Shown here: one piece after another, positions 1-8,820 of the stretch
Numbering within the stretch: the first letter of the stretch is position 1
How the letters are laid out: each line of letters starts with the position of its first letter
NCBI GenBank assembly: GCA_018003015.1
Contig: JAGNEZ010000035.1
Span: 1 to 64,000 of the forward strand
Reading direction: 5' to 3'
Origin: Phycisphaerae bacterium
GTDB lineage: Bacteria > Planctomycetota > Phycisphaerae > UBA1845 > PWPN01
DNA length: 64,000 nucleotides
Program-made: the position numbers and the translations under genes
The notes under the pieces: model-generated
The model's input: the letters and a program-made list of their open reading frames with translations, nothing else
What the model was told of the DNA's origin: nothing
Database searches by the model: none

Positions 1-262
1 CGCAGGGTATGTTGGCGGAGTTCCTGATCCTCTCCCCGATCCCGCCAATGCGTTTGTCGTGGTAGGTGCCGGCCGGGACAGAGTAGATACCCCAGTGAAT
101 GAACATGCCGAATCGGGCCTCACGCCACCACTTCATGCGCGCGTCGCGCTGTTCTCGCGTCTCGCGGGCATAGGGATCCACGGCGTCGTCGGCAGCCAGG
201 GCAGTACCCGTCAAGCCGGACGCGAGAAGAACCGCTGCCATCAGTACTCTGCTACGAGTCAT
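1..262 (-). CDS. Alpha-L-fucosidase (GH29), N-terminal part, cut by window edge
   Basis: Secreted glycoside hydrolase that would remove terminal alpha-L-fucose from glycans. Only the first 87 codons are present; the frame is open to position 1. The ATG at 262-260 follows a GAGGTG ribosome binding site. Residues 1-24 form a signal peptide (MTRSR, a hydrophobic core, then ALA-A). Residues 44-58 read KWWREARFGMFIHWG, followed by IYSVPAG, which is the strand-1 signature of GH29 fucosidases. The catalytic nucleophile lies outside the window. Some planctomycete GH29-like proteins have other deoxysugar specificities, so the substrate is inferred from the family. Confidence 0.85.
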   Translation of the reverse strand, partial: MTRSRVLMAAVLLASGLTGTALAADDAVDPYARETREQRDARMKWWREARFGMFIHWGIYSVPAGTYHDKRIGGIGERIRNSANIPC

Positions 263-585
263 GGTCGCACCTCGCTTGGACTCTGGTTGTGGACCCGCAC
301 GCAACGACATCGCCCGTGCGCTCGACAAGGATACCGGTAGGTTACATCTCCACGATCGAGATGCAAGAGGGACAGACGATGGCGAATCGACCGGCGGTGA
401 GTCATGGCTCGTCAGCGACGGAGGGTGGGCCATGCCGCCCTATCGCGGAGGGCGGAATACACGTCCCACGAAATGCGCCGGCGACCAGGCGGCCTTGATC
501 TCTCACCCGACCGGATGCCTGTGGGGAGCGGGAGAGCCGCCACGGATTGTGGCGTCGACCAGGCTGGCTCTCGACGTGGCTGCGG
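263..585. other. Intergenic region upstream of the fucosidase gene
   Basis: The 323 bases between the fucosidase start and the stop of the next minus-strand gene should hold the fucosidase promoter. I could not identify a convincing -35/-10 pair or any operator. Several short frames cross it, but none has a ribosome binding site or recognisable protein character. Confidence 0.5.
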
Positions 586-939
586 TCATTTGCCAAGCTT
601 CTTTCTGATCGCTTCCAGCTTGTCCTTGAGGATGGGCGCGAACGTGAAGAAGCCCTTGAGCGTCTCGCAGCCGTAGTCCGGGCAATGAGCGCAGGTCTGG
701 ACTCCTCGCGCGGTGGCGCAGGTTCGCACGCCGCATGTGGCTGCGTGGGCGGTGCTGATCCGTTTGCCCGAGGGGCATCCGTCACATACGCACATGTCGG
801 CGCGATACTCTCTCCCACCGTATTGCCGGGTCCATTTCTGAGCCACCTGCGCCAGTCCGGCCTGGTCGTTTGTCTGAGTGGCGGCGTAGGCTTCACATTC
901 GCCGCAATCCAGACCACAGAACGCTTGGATCCTGGCCAT
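586..939 (-). CDS. DUF3795 domain protein, cysteine-rich
   Basis: A 117-residue cytosolic protein of the DUF3795 family. It begins MARIQAFCGLDCGECEAY, the family's N-terminal CGLDCxxC motif with Cys8, Cys12 and Cys15. Further pairs are CVCDGC, CGVRTC and CAHCPDYGC, about a dozen cysteines that could bind zinc or an iron-sulfur cluster. The C-terminus (FAPILKDKLEAIRKKLGK) is a short charged helix. The biochemical role of the family is unknown. It lies alone between the fucosidase and a corrinoid-activation gene on the same strand, and no operon link is evident. Confidence 0.85.
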   Translation of the reverse strand: MARIQAFCGLDCGECEAYAATQTNDQAGLAQVAQKWTRQYGGREYRADMCVCDGCPSGKRISTAHAATCGVRTCATARGVQTCAHCPDYGCETLKGFFTFAPILKDKLEAIRKKLGK

Positions 940-1039
940 GGTTTCTCCTTCGGCATTCGCCGCGCAGCAGATACGGCTTAAGTTTGGTCTATGTTAGGGT
1001 CAAAGTCAAGCGAATTCCGGCGCCACCCCGGTTTTTTCT

Positions 1040-1732
1040 TCAGTGCGCCGCCGAGAAGCGGCGTGCGTGGAGGGAGGCATCATACGGTGCTCGCCGGTTC
1101 GGACACCTCTCACGCGGGCAGAGCTGGCAGTTCTCGAAACCTGTCTCGGTGGGAAAACGAAGCCCTGAGGCGCTCTTGATCGGGACCATCAGGAAACTGT
1201 CGGTGAGCCTGACACCGATCTGCACGCTGGCGTCGCCGAGCAGGCTGAACAGCGCGGTCTGCTGCTCGATCGGCCAGTCTTCCAGCGAGCCGGGATTCAT
1301 CATCGCGGTCTTGCCCAACTGATACCGCCGGTTCATGTCCGCAGTGAGTGTCTCGAAGGCCGATCGCAGCGCCTCCTCCATGATCGTATCGGCCCAGAAC
1401 CGCTCCAGCATGTCGGTGATGGTCTGCGACCACGCCTCGAGTTCGACCCCGCAGGTGACCACGAAGGGGAAGACGCGATGGCTGTCCGCCAAGTTCACCC
1501 GGAGAATGCGGCTGGCCAGTGTGACACCGTTGACGACGACGGCGTCCTCCGCCTTGGAGTCGACGTAAGCGAGCCGGTAGGCTCCTTTGGGTCGAGCGTG
1601 CAGGGCAGCTTCTCGTGCCAGGCGGCTGCACCGTTCCGCGTATTCGGGTCGCCCGTCGATCCGCAGCTTCTTCAGCAATGCAGGAAGACCGAGATCGAAG
1701 GGAATGTCCTTGAGAATCGTGACTGCCATCAT
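1040..1732 (-). CDS. Stand-alone MetH-type vitamin B12 activation domain protein
   Basis: About 230 residues resembling the reactivation domain of cobalamin-dependent methionine synthase, which holds S-adenosylmethionine during reductive remethylation of the cofactor. The core begins at AVTILKDIPFDLGLPALLKKL. The frame extends upstream to a GTG at 1786, but the ATG at 1732 (or the next one, 1729) sits behind a GGGGTG stretch and right before the conserved start, so I chose it. The C-terminus carries FENCQLCPRERCPNRRAPY, a cysteine cluster seen in the free-standing anaerobe versions and a possible iron-sulfur or zinc site. No MetH catalytic or corrinoid module is adjacent, so its partner must lie elsewhere. 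Confidence 0.75.
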   Translation of the reverse strand: MMAVTILKDIPFDLGLPALLKKLRIDGRPEYAERCSRLAREAALHARPKGAYRLAYVDSKAEDAVVVNGVTLASRILRVNLADSHRVFPFVVTCGVELEAWSQTITDMLERFWADTIMEEALRSAFETLTADMNRRYQLGKTAMMNPGSLEDWPIEQQTALFSLLGDASVQIGVRLTDSFLMVPIKSASGLRFPTETGFENCQLCPRERCPNRRAPYDASLHARRFSAAH

Positions 1733-1870
1733 CCGCACCCCGTATAGCTTTCGCCGCATTATAATCGGTCGTCGCCGGCGTGTCACGTCTCGAGAACCGG
1801 TGTGGCCACGGCGGAAGATCCAACGGGAGAAAGGTGGTGACCGCCGGCATGATCGAAGGCTTGTAGGGGC

Positions 1871-3343
1871 CTACCGCGACAGATCGCTCAGCACCGCCGC
1901 AAGCAGTCTCGCGAACCGCTCCACGGACGGGATGTTCACCCGCTCGCCTGGTGCGTGCACACCTTGGATCATCGGTCCCAACGAGATCATATCCATCCCA
2001 GGGATTCGTTCACCGATGAGTCCGCACTCAAGGCCCGCGTGGATCCCCATCACCGTGATTTCCTTGCTGAAGAGCCGGCGATACGTCTGCTGCAGGACTG
2101 CCAGGGCTCTCGAGGTCATGTCTGGCTTCCAGCCGGGGTAGCCTTCCCCTCTCTGGGCAGTGGCGCCAGCCATTCGAGCCAGCGCTTGGATCGCATCGAG
2201 GACCTCGCCCAGGGCCTGGGCATTGGACGAGCGTGACGAGCAGACGAGCTTGAAGCCATCGGCGTCCGTGCGCACCGATGAGAGGTTATTGGATGTTTCT
2301 ACTAGCCCGACGATGCCCGGGGTCATGGCGATAACGCCGGACGGAATGGCACACAGCAGGTCCAGGAAGCGACGCGTGCTGTCCGGCGTGAACGGCCCGG
2401 CGGCCTCGTCCAGCGCTGGCTCCGACATGCCGATCTTCAGGCCGTCGTCCAGGCCGGTGTACTGGGCGGCCAGCGCCTGCCGCGTGCCCTCCACCTCCTC
2501 GCGGACAACGTGCTTGAAGCCGGCCGGGTGGCAGACCGTCGCCCGGCATTCGCGAGGAATGGCATTGCTCTTGTCTCCGCCATCCAGTCTGGCCAACCGC
2601 AGGGGGATCTGTCTCCCGAGAAGGCTCTGCAGGGTCCGAGCCATGGCTTTGATCGCGTTGAGCCGGTTCTTGTCGATGTCCATTCCGGAGTGCCCGCCTT
2701 TGAGCCCGGTCACGGACAATTCCGATTGCGTCCAGCCGGCCGGAAGCGGTTCGCGCCGGTCAGACCACTGGAGCGACGTCGTGCAGCCGCCCGCACAACC
2801 CACGGTGACCGTGGTCTCGTCCTCGGAATCCAGGTTCAGCAAGGTGCGGCCGCGAAGCATGTTCGGGTCAAGCTGCTTGACCCCGGTGAGTCCCCGCTCC
2901 TCGTCGAGCGTGAACAGCAGGTCGAGCGGGGCGCAGGCCAGATCCTCAAGCTCGGCCACATGCAGCATGGCCGAGCAGCCGATGCCGTTGTCCGCCCCGA
3001 GCGTGGTCCCTTCGGCGCTGAGCCAGTCACCATCGCGGACCACGTGCATCGTGCCCTTGGCGGTGTCGTAGGGACAGTCGGCATTACGCTCGCAGACCAT
3101 GTCGAGGTGGCTTTGGAGGACAATCGGGGCCGCGCCGGCCAGGGCACCCCGTCCGGGCACGTGGATGCACACGTTGCCGACCTTGTCCCGGACGACCGGG
3201 TACCCCCGCTCGGCGGCCCAGGAGCATACGTAGGCGGCGATGTCCTGCTCCGAGCCGGACGGGCGCGGAATCCTGGTGAAGGCTTCAAAGTGTGTCCACA
3301 GCCCTTGGGGCTTGAGGCCGGAGAAAGCGCTCGTATGGCTCAT
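1871..3343 (-). CDS. pepD: Aminoacyl-histidine dipeptidase PepD (M20 family)
   Basis: A 490-residue cytosolic zinc dipeptidase hydrolysing Xaa-His and other dipeptides. Length matches PepD. M20 motifs are in order: VLQSHLDMVCERN with the first metal His-x-Asp near residue 80, TLGADNGIG with the bridging aspartate near 118, DEERGLTGV with the catalytic and metal glutamates near 147, and a C-terminal HAGLECG carrying the last ligand region. The central dimerisation domain contains KGGHSGMDI. The ATG at 3343 overlaps the end of a small upstream frame by four bases, suggesting coupling with the preceding protease gene. Confidence 0.93.
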   Translation of the reverse strand: MSHTSAFSGLKPQGLWTHFEAFTRIPRPSGSEQDIAAYVCSWAAERGYPVVRDKVGNVCIHVPGRGALAGAAPIVLQSHLDMVCERNADCPYDTAKGTMHVVRDGDWLSAEGTTLGADNGIGCSAMLHVAELEDLACAPLDLLFTLDEERGLTGVKQLDPNMLRGRTLLNLDSEDETTVTVGCAGGCTTSLQWSDRREPLPAGWTQSELSVTGLKGGHSGMDIDKNRLNAIKAMARTLQSLLGRQIPLRLARLDGGDKSNAIPRECRATVCHPAGFKHVVREEVEGTRQALAAQYTGLDDGLKIGMSEPALDEAAGPFTPDSTRRFLDLLCAIPSGVIAMTPGIVGLVETSNNLSSVRTDADGFKLVCSSRSSNAQALGEVLDAIQALARMAGATAQRGEGYPGWKPDMTSRALAVLQQTYRRLFSKEITVMGIHAGLECGLIGERIPGMDMISLGPMIQGVHAPGERVNIPSVERFARLLAAVLSDLSR

Positions 3344-3555
3344 GTGAGATCATCCTGAGGCGCTCCACCGACCATGATGTGTGGCCCGCCGTCTGGAGCG
3401 GACAGGCCCGTCATGGCCAGGACGCCGTTCGCCATCGTAGCGGTGCCTGCCGGTATCGTAAAGCGCTCAACTTCTCCGGCTGCAATGTGGCCGGCGGACG
3501 GGCGAGGCGTTGCCGAGGTGAGCGGCGCAGGGCGGCCGCCGGAGGCGGCGTTCAC
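3340..3555 (-). CDS. Possible 71-residue protein between protease and pepD
   Basis: A short frame fills the gap between the YpfJ-like protease and pepD exactly. Its GTG start overlaps the protease TGA and its TGA overlaps the pepD ATG, the typical geometry of translationally coupled genes. The protein (ending GGAPQDDLT) has a Gly/Ala/Pro-rich N-terminus and a more ordered second half with GEVERFTIPAG. I recognise no family. It could equally be a chance open frame in GC-rich spacer DNA. The double overlap is what argues for keeping it. Confidence 0.35.
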   Translation of the reverse strand: MNAASGGRPAPLTSATPRPSAGHIAAGEVERFTIPAGTATMANGVLAMTGLSAPDGGPHIMVGGAPQDDLT

Positions 3556-4424
3556 AGGTCCGGTGCGGCGAACGTATCCCCCCGAGACAGATCCCCCGTT
3601 TCAAGCCCGCGGCGGAACCAGCGCGTCCGTTGCGCGGAAGTGCCGTGGGTGAATGAATCGGGCGTCACGTAGCCGCGGCTCTGCCGCTGGAGCCGGTCGT
3701 CACCTATCGCGGTGGCGGCATTGAGGGCTTCCTCGACATCGCCGGGTTCGATGATCTGCTTCATGCGGTGGGCGTGGTTGGCCCAGAGGCCGGCAAAGAA
3801 GTCCGCCTGCAGTTCGAGACGCACGAGGAGCTTGTTGGACTCTGATTCGGTGAGCCGGGCACGTTGGGCGTTGACGCGATCCATGATGCCCAGCAGGTTC
3901 TGCACATGGTGCCCCACTTCGTGGGCGATGACATAGGCCTGGGCGAAGTCCCCAGGTGCCTGAAAGCGGTTTTTGAGATCCTGATAGAAGCTAAGATCAA
4001 TGTACACCTTCTCGTCGCCCGGACAGTAGAAGGGGCCTGTTGCCGACTCGGCCATCCCGCACGCCGAGTTGACCGCGCCTGAGAATAGGACCAACTTCGG
4101 TTCGCGGTAGGTCTTGCCCATCCGTCGGAACACCTCGTTCCACACATCCTCGGTGTCGGCCAGAACAACCGAGACGAACTTCGCCATCTCGTCGTCCGGA
4201 CCACCGGTCTCTCTCACGCCCGGCGATGCGGGGGCTGCGGGCGCGCCTTCCGGCATGCTCTGCAAGTTGGTCATCAGCCGGCTTGGATCCACACCAAGAA
4301 ACAGGCCGAGCAGGATGATGATGATCACCCCCGCGCCACCGCCCACCAGGGTGGTCCGGCCAGCCACCGACATGCCCCGGCGATCCTCCACGTTCCCACT
4401 TTGCCGGTCGTTTCTCCATCGCAT
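3552..4424 (-). CDS. ypfJ: YpfJ-like neutral zinc metallopeptidase, membrane anchored
   Basis: 290 residues, the usual size of the putative neutral zinc metallopeptidase family (Pfam Zn_peptidase). An N-terminal cytosolic stub is followed by one membrane segment (about residues 27-45, GVIIIILLGLFLG), a flexible Pro/Ala linker, and a protease domain outside the membrane. The zinc motif HEVGHHVQ lies at residues 168-175. A conserved CGMAESATGPFYC pair sits just before it, and ELQADFFAGLWA supplies the third-ligand region. ATG 4424 follows an AAGAGGG binding site. It heads a probable operon with the small 71-codon frame and pepD. Substrates of the family are not known. Confidence 0.88.
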   Translation of the reverse strand: MRWRNDRQSGNVEDRRGMSVAGRTTLVGGGAGVIIIILLGLFLGVDPSRLMTNLQSMPEGAPAAPASPGVRETGGPDDEMAKFVSVVLADTEDVWNEVFRRMGKTYREPKLVLFSGAVNSACGMAESATGPFYCPGDEKVYIDLSFYQDLKNRFQAPGDFAQAYVIAHEVGHHVQNLLGIMDRVNAQRARLTESESNKLLVRLELQADFFAGLWANHAHRMKQIIEPGDVEEALNAATAIGDDRLQRQSRGYVTPDSFTHGTSAQRTRWFRRGLETGDLSRGDTFAAPDL

Positions 4425-4859
4425 GGTAACCCTCTTGCCAAGCCTGAGGCTTCCGAGTTGATCGTGTCCGGCAACACCGTCGGACGGTTTGCACGATTAT
4501 ACCTTGCCCGTTGACGTCAGTACTATCGCCGCGCCCGGCGTCGTCCTCTTCCGCCGGGCGAAGGAGGCCGTCAATGCCGGTGGAGACCGGGCCGGCGACT
4601 ACGGCAGGAATGCAGCGAGCCTGCGAGTCTGCAACTGCCGCGGCAACGGCGCGCCTGGCCAGGATGAGCCCGATGCCAACGGGGACAGCGTGCCCGACGG
4701 CAACAATCTTCGCCGGGGTAACGGCTTCGAGGCGTCCGGCGCTCCCGCTGCACCAAGCGGACGCTGAGGTGTGCCCGTCACGCCACGATCCGCGGAGGCT
4801 CCGGCCGCCGGTTTCCCGTCTCTTGGCCATGGGGAACTGTGGCTGTATGATCAGCAGGC
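4425..4859. other. Divergent intergenic region between ypfJ and the FG-GAP metzincin gene
   Basis: These 435 bases separate two divergently read genes and should contain both promoters. Open frames cross it on both strands (for example 4489-4767 plus), but they have no ribosome binding site and no family resemblance. The only element I can name is the promoter candidate at 4823-4851. Confidence 0.5.
4823..4851 (+). promoter_or_regulatory. Candidate sigma-70 promoter of the metzincin lipoprotein gene
   Basis: TTGGCC, a 17-base spacer, then TATGAT, ending eight bases before the ATG at 4860. Used as written, transcription would begin about two bases before the start codon, giving a nearly leaderless mRNA. 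That agrees with the poor ribosome binding site there. The match is four of six plus five of six bases, so it could be coincidental. Confidence 0.35.
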
Positions 4860-7106
4860 ATGTCGTCAGCACGACGCGTGATCATCAGTCTGCTCGGCGC
4901 CTTGGGCCTCGCGTTCTTCCCGGCTTGTCTGCCGGTGCCGCAGCCGCCCGGCGATGAACAGCCCGGTTCCGACATCGCCGCCACCGTGGAGGTTGAGCCC
5001 AACAACAGCATGACGGCCGCAGCCCTGGTGACGTTCGACGCCCAGGGGCGGGCACGGCTGCAGGGCACGATCCTCGGCCTCGAACTCGGCGTAGACAGCG
5101 ACTACTTCGACCTGGGCCCGATGAACGCCGGAGATCAGATCCAGGCCTACCTCAACACGTCCGGATCCGACCTGCAGGGGATGCTCGGGGTTTTCGATGC
5201 CGACAGCAAGTTGTTTGTCCTGAGCCAGGAGGAGATCCCGCGAGGTGCCACTGCCCCGCGGAGCCCGGATGTCGAGTGGGGACAGCCTCTTTCGATCGAC
5301 GAGATCGTTCGCCACGAGTCGAGTCACTACTATCTGGTGGTGAGTCGCAAGCCGGGCGTGGGCAACGTCAAGGGCCCATACGAAGTCCTGGTTCGCCTCC
5401 GGCGAGGTCTCGGCGTTCCCGCTCCGCGAAGTCAGATCGTCCTCCTCGATTACCGGCCAGCGACGGTGACTGTGCCCGGCAAGGGGGTTCTTTCGTTTGG
5501 CGCCTTTGACCCCGGTGCGGTCAGTTCGCGTTACGCGGGCCAGGCGGACACGGTCAAGCGGCAGATAACCCGCACCGTCCGTCAGAACTACGCTCGCTAT
5601 GCTGTCCAGGTGTACGATAGCGACGAGGACATTGCCGAGCTGGCGGCGCCTTACTCCACCGTGTACTTCGGCGGTGCCTGCTCCGCCGCCCTGGGCATGG
5701 AGCTCGGCGAGACCGACTTCTACAACCACGATGCAGCCGACAACGCCATCGTGTTCACTGACAGCTTCACGCTCGACTTGTTCACCTCGCCGCCGGATGC
5801 AACCGGGCTGGGTACCGCGATGGGCAACGTCGCCTCGCACGAGATCGCCCATCTGCTGGGTCTCAGTCACGTGGTTGACTCGGGCGGGACTGACCTCATG
5901 AGTGCCCTGGAGATTCCCGATCGCTTCATGACCGACCTGCGATTCCGCGACAATGCCTCCTTGGCTTGGACGCTGTTCCCGGTTCCCAACATCTGGCTCT
6001 CTCAGGACGCCGGCGTCATGCTCACGGAGACGCTTGGGCGAGCTGCATTCGCTGTGGCGGCCGAGGTCACCGTGGGAACTGGCCCCATGAGCGTCACCGC
6101 CTCCGATTACGACGGCGACGGAGATCTCGATCTGACCATCGGTTGCCCGCTGGCGTCCGAGCTTTGGTTGGCCAAGAACGAAAACGGAGCTTTCCCCAAT
6201 CCGTTTGCCTTCACCCTGGCGCCGACCGGGGTGGTGGCCGCGGATTTCAATGGTGATGGTGCGGCCGACCTGGCCGCGACGGACCGCAACTCCGGTGACG
6301 CGGGCGTGTATGTCTTCCTGACCGACGATGGAGGGGTACTGACCGATCCGGCCGTCTACGCCCTTCAGGACGGTCCCTGGGCCATGGCCGCCGCCGATTT
6401 GAACGGCGATGGCCGTCCTGATCTGGTCGTCAGTCATTTCCCCTCCGAGACGGTCTCTGCCTTGCTGAACCTCGGCAACGGCAGCTTTGGCGTGGATGCC
6501 GGCGCGGTGCCAGTGCCATTCGCCAACGCTCTGGCGGGCGGTGACCTTGATGGCGATGGTCGGGAAGATGTGACCGTCGCCAGCCTGGGCTCATCGACCA
6601 GCGCCGCGGGGGTGTACATTCTGCCCAGCAACGGCGACGGCTCCTTCGGTGAGACTCGGCATCTGTTGGGCGATGCACTCACCACCTCGGTGGCCGTGGC
6701 TGACCTCAATGGCGATCGACACCCCGATATTCTGGTGACCGATAGCTACGCGAATCTCATCTACGCGGTGCTCAACGATGGTCTCGGCCGGTTCGAGGGC
6801 GCCCAGGCGGTGGGGTATCCAGTCGGGGGGGCGCCGGTCGCCATTGCCGTCGGCGATCTGGACGGTGACACGTACGTGGATCTTGCGGTCGCCAACAGCA
6901 GTACCAACGACGTGTCCGTACTTCTCGGGCGCGGGGATGGGACGTTCGAATCTGAGTGGCCGTTTGGCGTGGGTGCCGAGCCTTCCGCGGTGACGATCGC
7001 GGATCTCAACGGCGACGGGCATCCGGACCTTGCGGTGGCCAACATGGGTGGAGACACCGTCTCCGTTCTGCTTGGCCGCGGTGACGGGACGTTCGGGGCA
7101 CCATGA
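4860..7106 (+). CDS. Secreted metzincin protease lipoprotein with FG-GAP repeats
   Basis: 748 residues. The N-terminus (MSSARRVII, then a hydrophobic core ending LAFFPAC) is a lipoprotein signal, so the mature protein is probably lipid-anchored outside the inner membrane. Residues about 40-180 resemble a bacterial pre-peptidase-type beta domain. A metalloprotease domain follows, with HEIAHLLGLSH near residues 326-336, a metzincin zinc motif, and a downstream DLMSALE that supplies the Met-turn. From about residue 400 to the end run repeated DxDGDGDxD-type blocks (for example DLNGDGRPD, DFNGDGAAD), calcium-binding FG-GAP/VCBS beta-propeller blades. These usually mediate binding to surfaces or glycans. 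The next gene encodes a propeller without the protease. Confidence 0.88.
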   Translation: MSSARRVIISLLGALGLAFFPACLPVPQPPGDEQPGSDIAATVEVEPNNSMTAAALVTFDAQGRARLQGTILGLELGVDSDYFDLGPMNAGDQIQAYLNTSGSDLQGMLGVFDADSKLFVLSQEEIPRGATAPRSPDVEWGQPLSIDEIVRHESSHYYLVVSRKPGVGNVKGPYEVLVRLRRGLGVPAPRSQIVLLDYRPATVTVPGKGVLSFGAFDPGAVSSRYAGQADTVKRQITRTVRQNYARYAVQVYDSDEDIAELAAPYSTVYFGGACSAALGMELGETDFYNHDAADNAIVFTDSFTLDLFTSPPDATGLGTAMGNVASHEIAHLLGLSHVVDSGGTDLMSALEIPDRFMTDLRFRDNASLAWTLFPVPNIWLSQDAGVMLTETLGRAAFAVAAEVTVGTGPMSVTASDYDGDGDLDLTIGCPLASELWLAKNENGAFPNPFAFTLAPTGVVAADFNGDGAADLAATDRNSGDAGVYVFLTDDGGVLTDPAVYALQDGPWAMAAADLNGDGRPDLVVSHFPSETVSALLNLGNGSFGVDAGAVPVPFANALAGGDLDGDGREDVTVASLGSSTSAAGVYILPSNGDGSFGETRHLLGDALTTSVAVADLNGDRHPDILVTDSYANLIYAVLNDGLGRFEGAQAVGYPVGGAPVAIAVGDLDGDTYVDLAVANSSTNDVSVLLGRGDGTFESEWPFGVGAEPSAVTIADLNGDGHPDLAVANMGGDTVSVLLGRGDGTFGAP

Positions 7107-7303
7107 GTCGGCGGCGACGAGTGTGAGGTGCTGAGCTGAGCGTATCGAGGGAGCCCCTCCGGATCGCGCCTCAGCGGAGGCGACGGGGGAAACACCGAGG
7201 GCGGATTGTCAGTCTGCGATTACTGCGCGTTGACCTGTGGTTGGCGATTGCCGGTTGCCGGTCAGCGCATTCCGGGTGACGGGTAATGAACCAAGGTCCT
7301 GCC

Positions 7304-8515
7304 ATGAAACGGGTGTCGATCCGCGGCCTGATTCGCGGGAGTGTGGCGGTGCTCGCTGCTGGGCTCTGCATGGGGCAAAGCTGTTCAGATTCCACGCCGG
7401 TGTCGCCGCCGGTCGGTTCGGCTTGCGGGCAGTTTGCCGCCGAGTGCGTGAATCTCCTCGGTACCGCTCCCTATGCTTTGGCTCCGGCCGATCTCGACAA
7501 GGACAGCGACATCGATCTCGTGGTGGTGAACTTCGGTACGGCCAACGTCAGCGTGTTGCTCAATCCGGGTGACGGGCGACTCGTGGAGTCGGGCAGATAC
7601 ACGGTGACCGATTGGCCTGACGATGTCGCCATCGGAGACTGGAATGCGGATGGTCACCTCGATCTGGCCGTCCAGGGGCCGCTCGGCGTCTCGCTGCTGG
7701 CCGGCAGCGGCGACGGGACGTTCGCTTCGGCGGTCACACTGGACATCTGGCAGAACGCGCCCCAGCGGTTGACCGCTGCGGACATGGACGGCGACCACCG
7801 GCTGGATCTCGTGATCGCGGGCGGCGTGCTCGTTGCCGACAACGTGACGATCATGCGCAACAACGGCCGGGCCCATTTCACCGCGGCCCAGTCGGTGACG
7901 GTGGATGAACTTCTGGCCGGCTTCAGCGCGGCCGAGGTCGCCGACCTGAACGGCGACTCTTCTCTCGATCTGGTCCTCGCGAACCGGTACGCCGGCAAGG
8001 TGCACATCCTGACCGCGGACGGGCAGGGCGGCTACAGTACCTCCGCCCTGGATGTGGCCGGGGCCAGCCATATTCTCAACGATCTTCTTATCCAGGATAT
8101 GGACGGCGACGGGACATTGGATTTCGTCGTCGCGGACAACGGCAATCCCCTGGATGCGCAGGATGCGGGGTCGGTGATTCTACTGCTGAATCCGATCAGC
8201 GGCACGACGAGCCCGGTCAACTTCAGCGCCGGGACCTCACCGGTTTCGCTGGCGACCGGCGATGTGAATGGCGACGGGTTGCGGGATATCATTGTCGCCA
8301 ACAACATGTCCGACGACGTCTCCGTCCTTTTCGGTCAACGAGCGGGCGGCTTCGCCTCGCGGATGAGCATCGCTGTCGGCGACGGTCCCACGGCCGTGGT
8401 CGCCAGGGACTTCAGCAACGACGGCAATCTCGACATCGCTGTCTCCAACATGAACTCTGGAACGGTGAGCATCTTGATCAATGACGGCACTGGCCATTTC
8501 ACCGCGACCCGATGA
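7304..8515 (+). CDS. FG-GAP/VCBS-repeat lipoprotein
   Basis: 403 residues consisting of a lipoprotein signal (MKRVSIRGL, core, MGQSC lipobox) and a beta-propeller of FG-GAP repeats. The repeats carry Asp-rich loops such as DLDKDSDID, DMDGDGTLD and DVNGDGLRD, each expected to hold calcium. The start at 7304 was chosen over an in-frame ATG at 7286 because the signal peptide begins there. It lacks any enzymatic domain and is probably a surface adhesion or scaffold protein. It is clearly related to the repeat half of the preceding metzincin gene, suggesting duplication of the propeller part. Confidence 0.85.
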   Translation: MKRVSIRGLIRGSVAVLAAGLCMGQSCSDSTPVSPPVGSACGQFAAECVNLLGTAPYALAPADLDKDSDIDLVVVNFGTANVSVLLNPGDGRLVESGRYTVTDWPDDVAIGDWNADGHLDLAVQGPLGVSLLAGSGDGTFASAVTLDIWQNAPQRLTAADMDGDHRLDLVIAGGVLVADNVTIMRNNGRAHFTAAQSVTVDELLAGFSAAEVADLNGDSSLDLVLANRYAGKVHILTADGQGGYSTSALDVAGASHILNDLLIQDMDGDGTLDFVVADNGNPLDAQDAGSVILLLNPISGTTSPVNFSAGTSPVSLATGDVNGDGLRDIIVANNMSDDVSVLFGQRAGGFASRMSIAVGDGPTAVVARDFSNDGNLDIAVSNMNSGTVSILINDGTGHFTATR

Positions 8516-8729
8516 CCCGGTGGCCAGCTCAGGTCTCAGGCCCGTCGGTCGAACCCGACGACCGGGAATGTCGCGATCGCTCCGTCCTTCCTTCGAGCTC
8601 GTCATCTCGTGTTCGTGAGCGTCCGTCGCGTGTGCGGCATTTTCCCCACCACCCCCGCCTGGTCGGGCACTATTGCCCAATCTCGGCCTCCTCTCCTCGT
8701 TCAGTCGCCCCAGAAGTGAGTTCTGTCGC
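8516..8729. other. Intergenic region after the FG-GAP lipoprotein
   Basis: Just over 200 bases with no gene. An imperfect inverted repeat (CCGTCGG ... CCGACGG-like) near 8545-8570 could be a transcript end, but it has no T-run. The region leads into the sigma-54-type promoter at 8730. Confidence 0.4.
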
Positions 8730-8745
8730 TGGCACACCGTCTGCA
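8730..8745 (+). promoter_or_regulatory. Sigma-54 (RpoN) promoter candidate
   Basis: The site reads TGGCACACCGTCTGCA against the RpoN consensus TGGCACGNNNNTTGCW. The -24 block TGGCAC is perfect, the GG and GC dinucleotides are ten bases apart as required, and only two of the specified bases differ. It lies 76 bases before the start of the small lipoprotein gene, giving a leader of about 64 bases. An enhancer-binding regulator would be needed. The nearest one in this window (16304-17749) has damaged sigma-54-contact motifs and is not an obvious candidate. Confidence 0.5.
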
Positions 8746-8820
8746 TGACACGATCATCGACCAAGCCCGCACGGTGCGGGGGATCGGAAGAAGGGGTTAT
8801 CAAACCAAAGGAGAATGATC

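Noticed and set aside
4489-4767. Plus-strand frame of 92 codons between ypfJ and the metzincin gene
   Set aside because: No ribosome binding site, biased composition, and no resemblance to any family.
4866-6437. Long minus-strand frame opposite the metzincin gene
   Set aside because: The plus-strand product has a signal peptide, zinc motif and calcium repeats; the antisense product has none.
6080-8500. Repeated Asp/Gly-rich DNA as a CRISPR-like or satellite repeat
   Set aside because: The periodicity comes from FG-GAP protein repeats; units are diverged and in frame, with no constant direct repeat.
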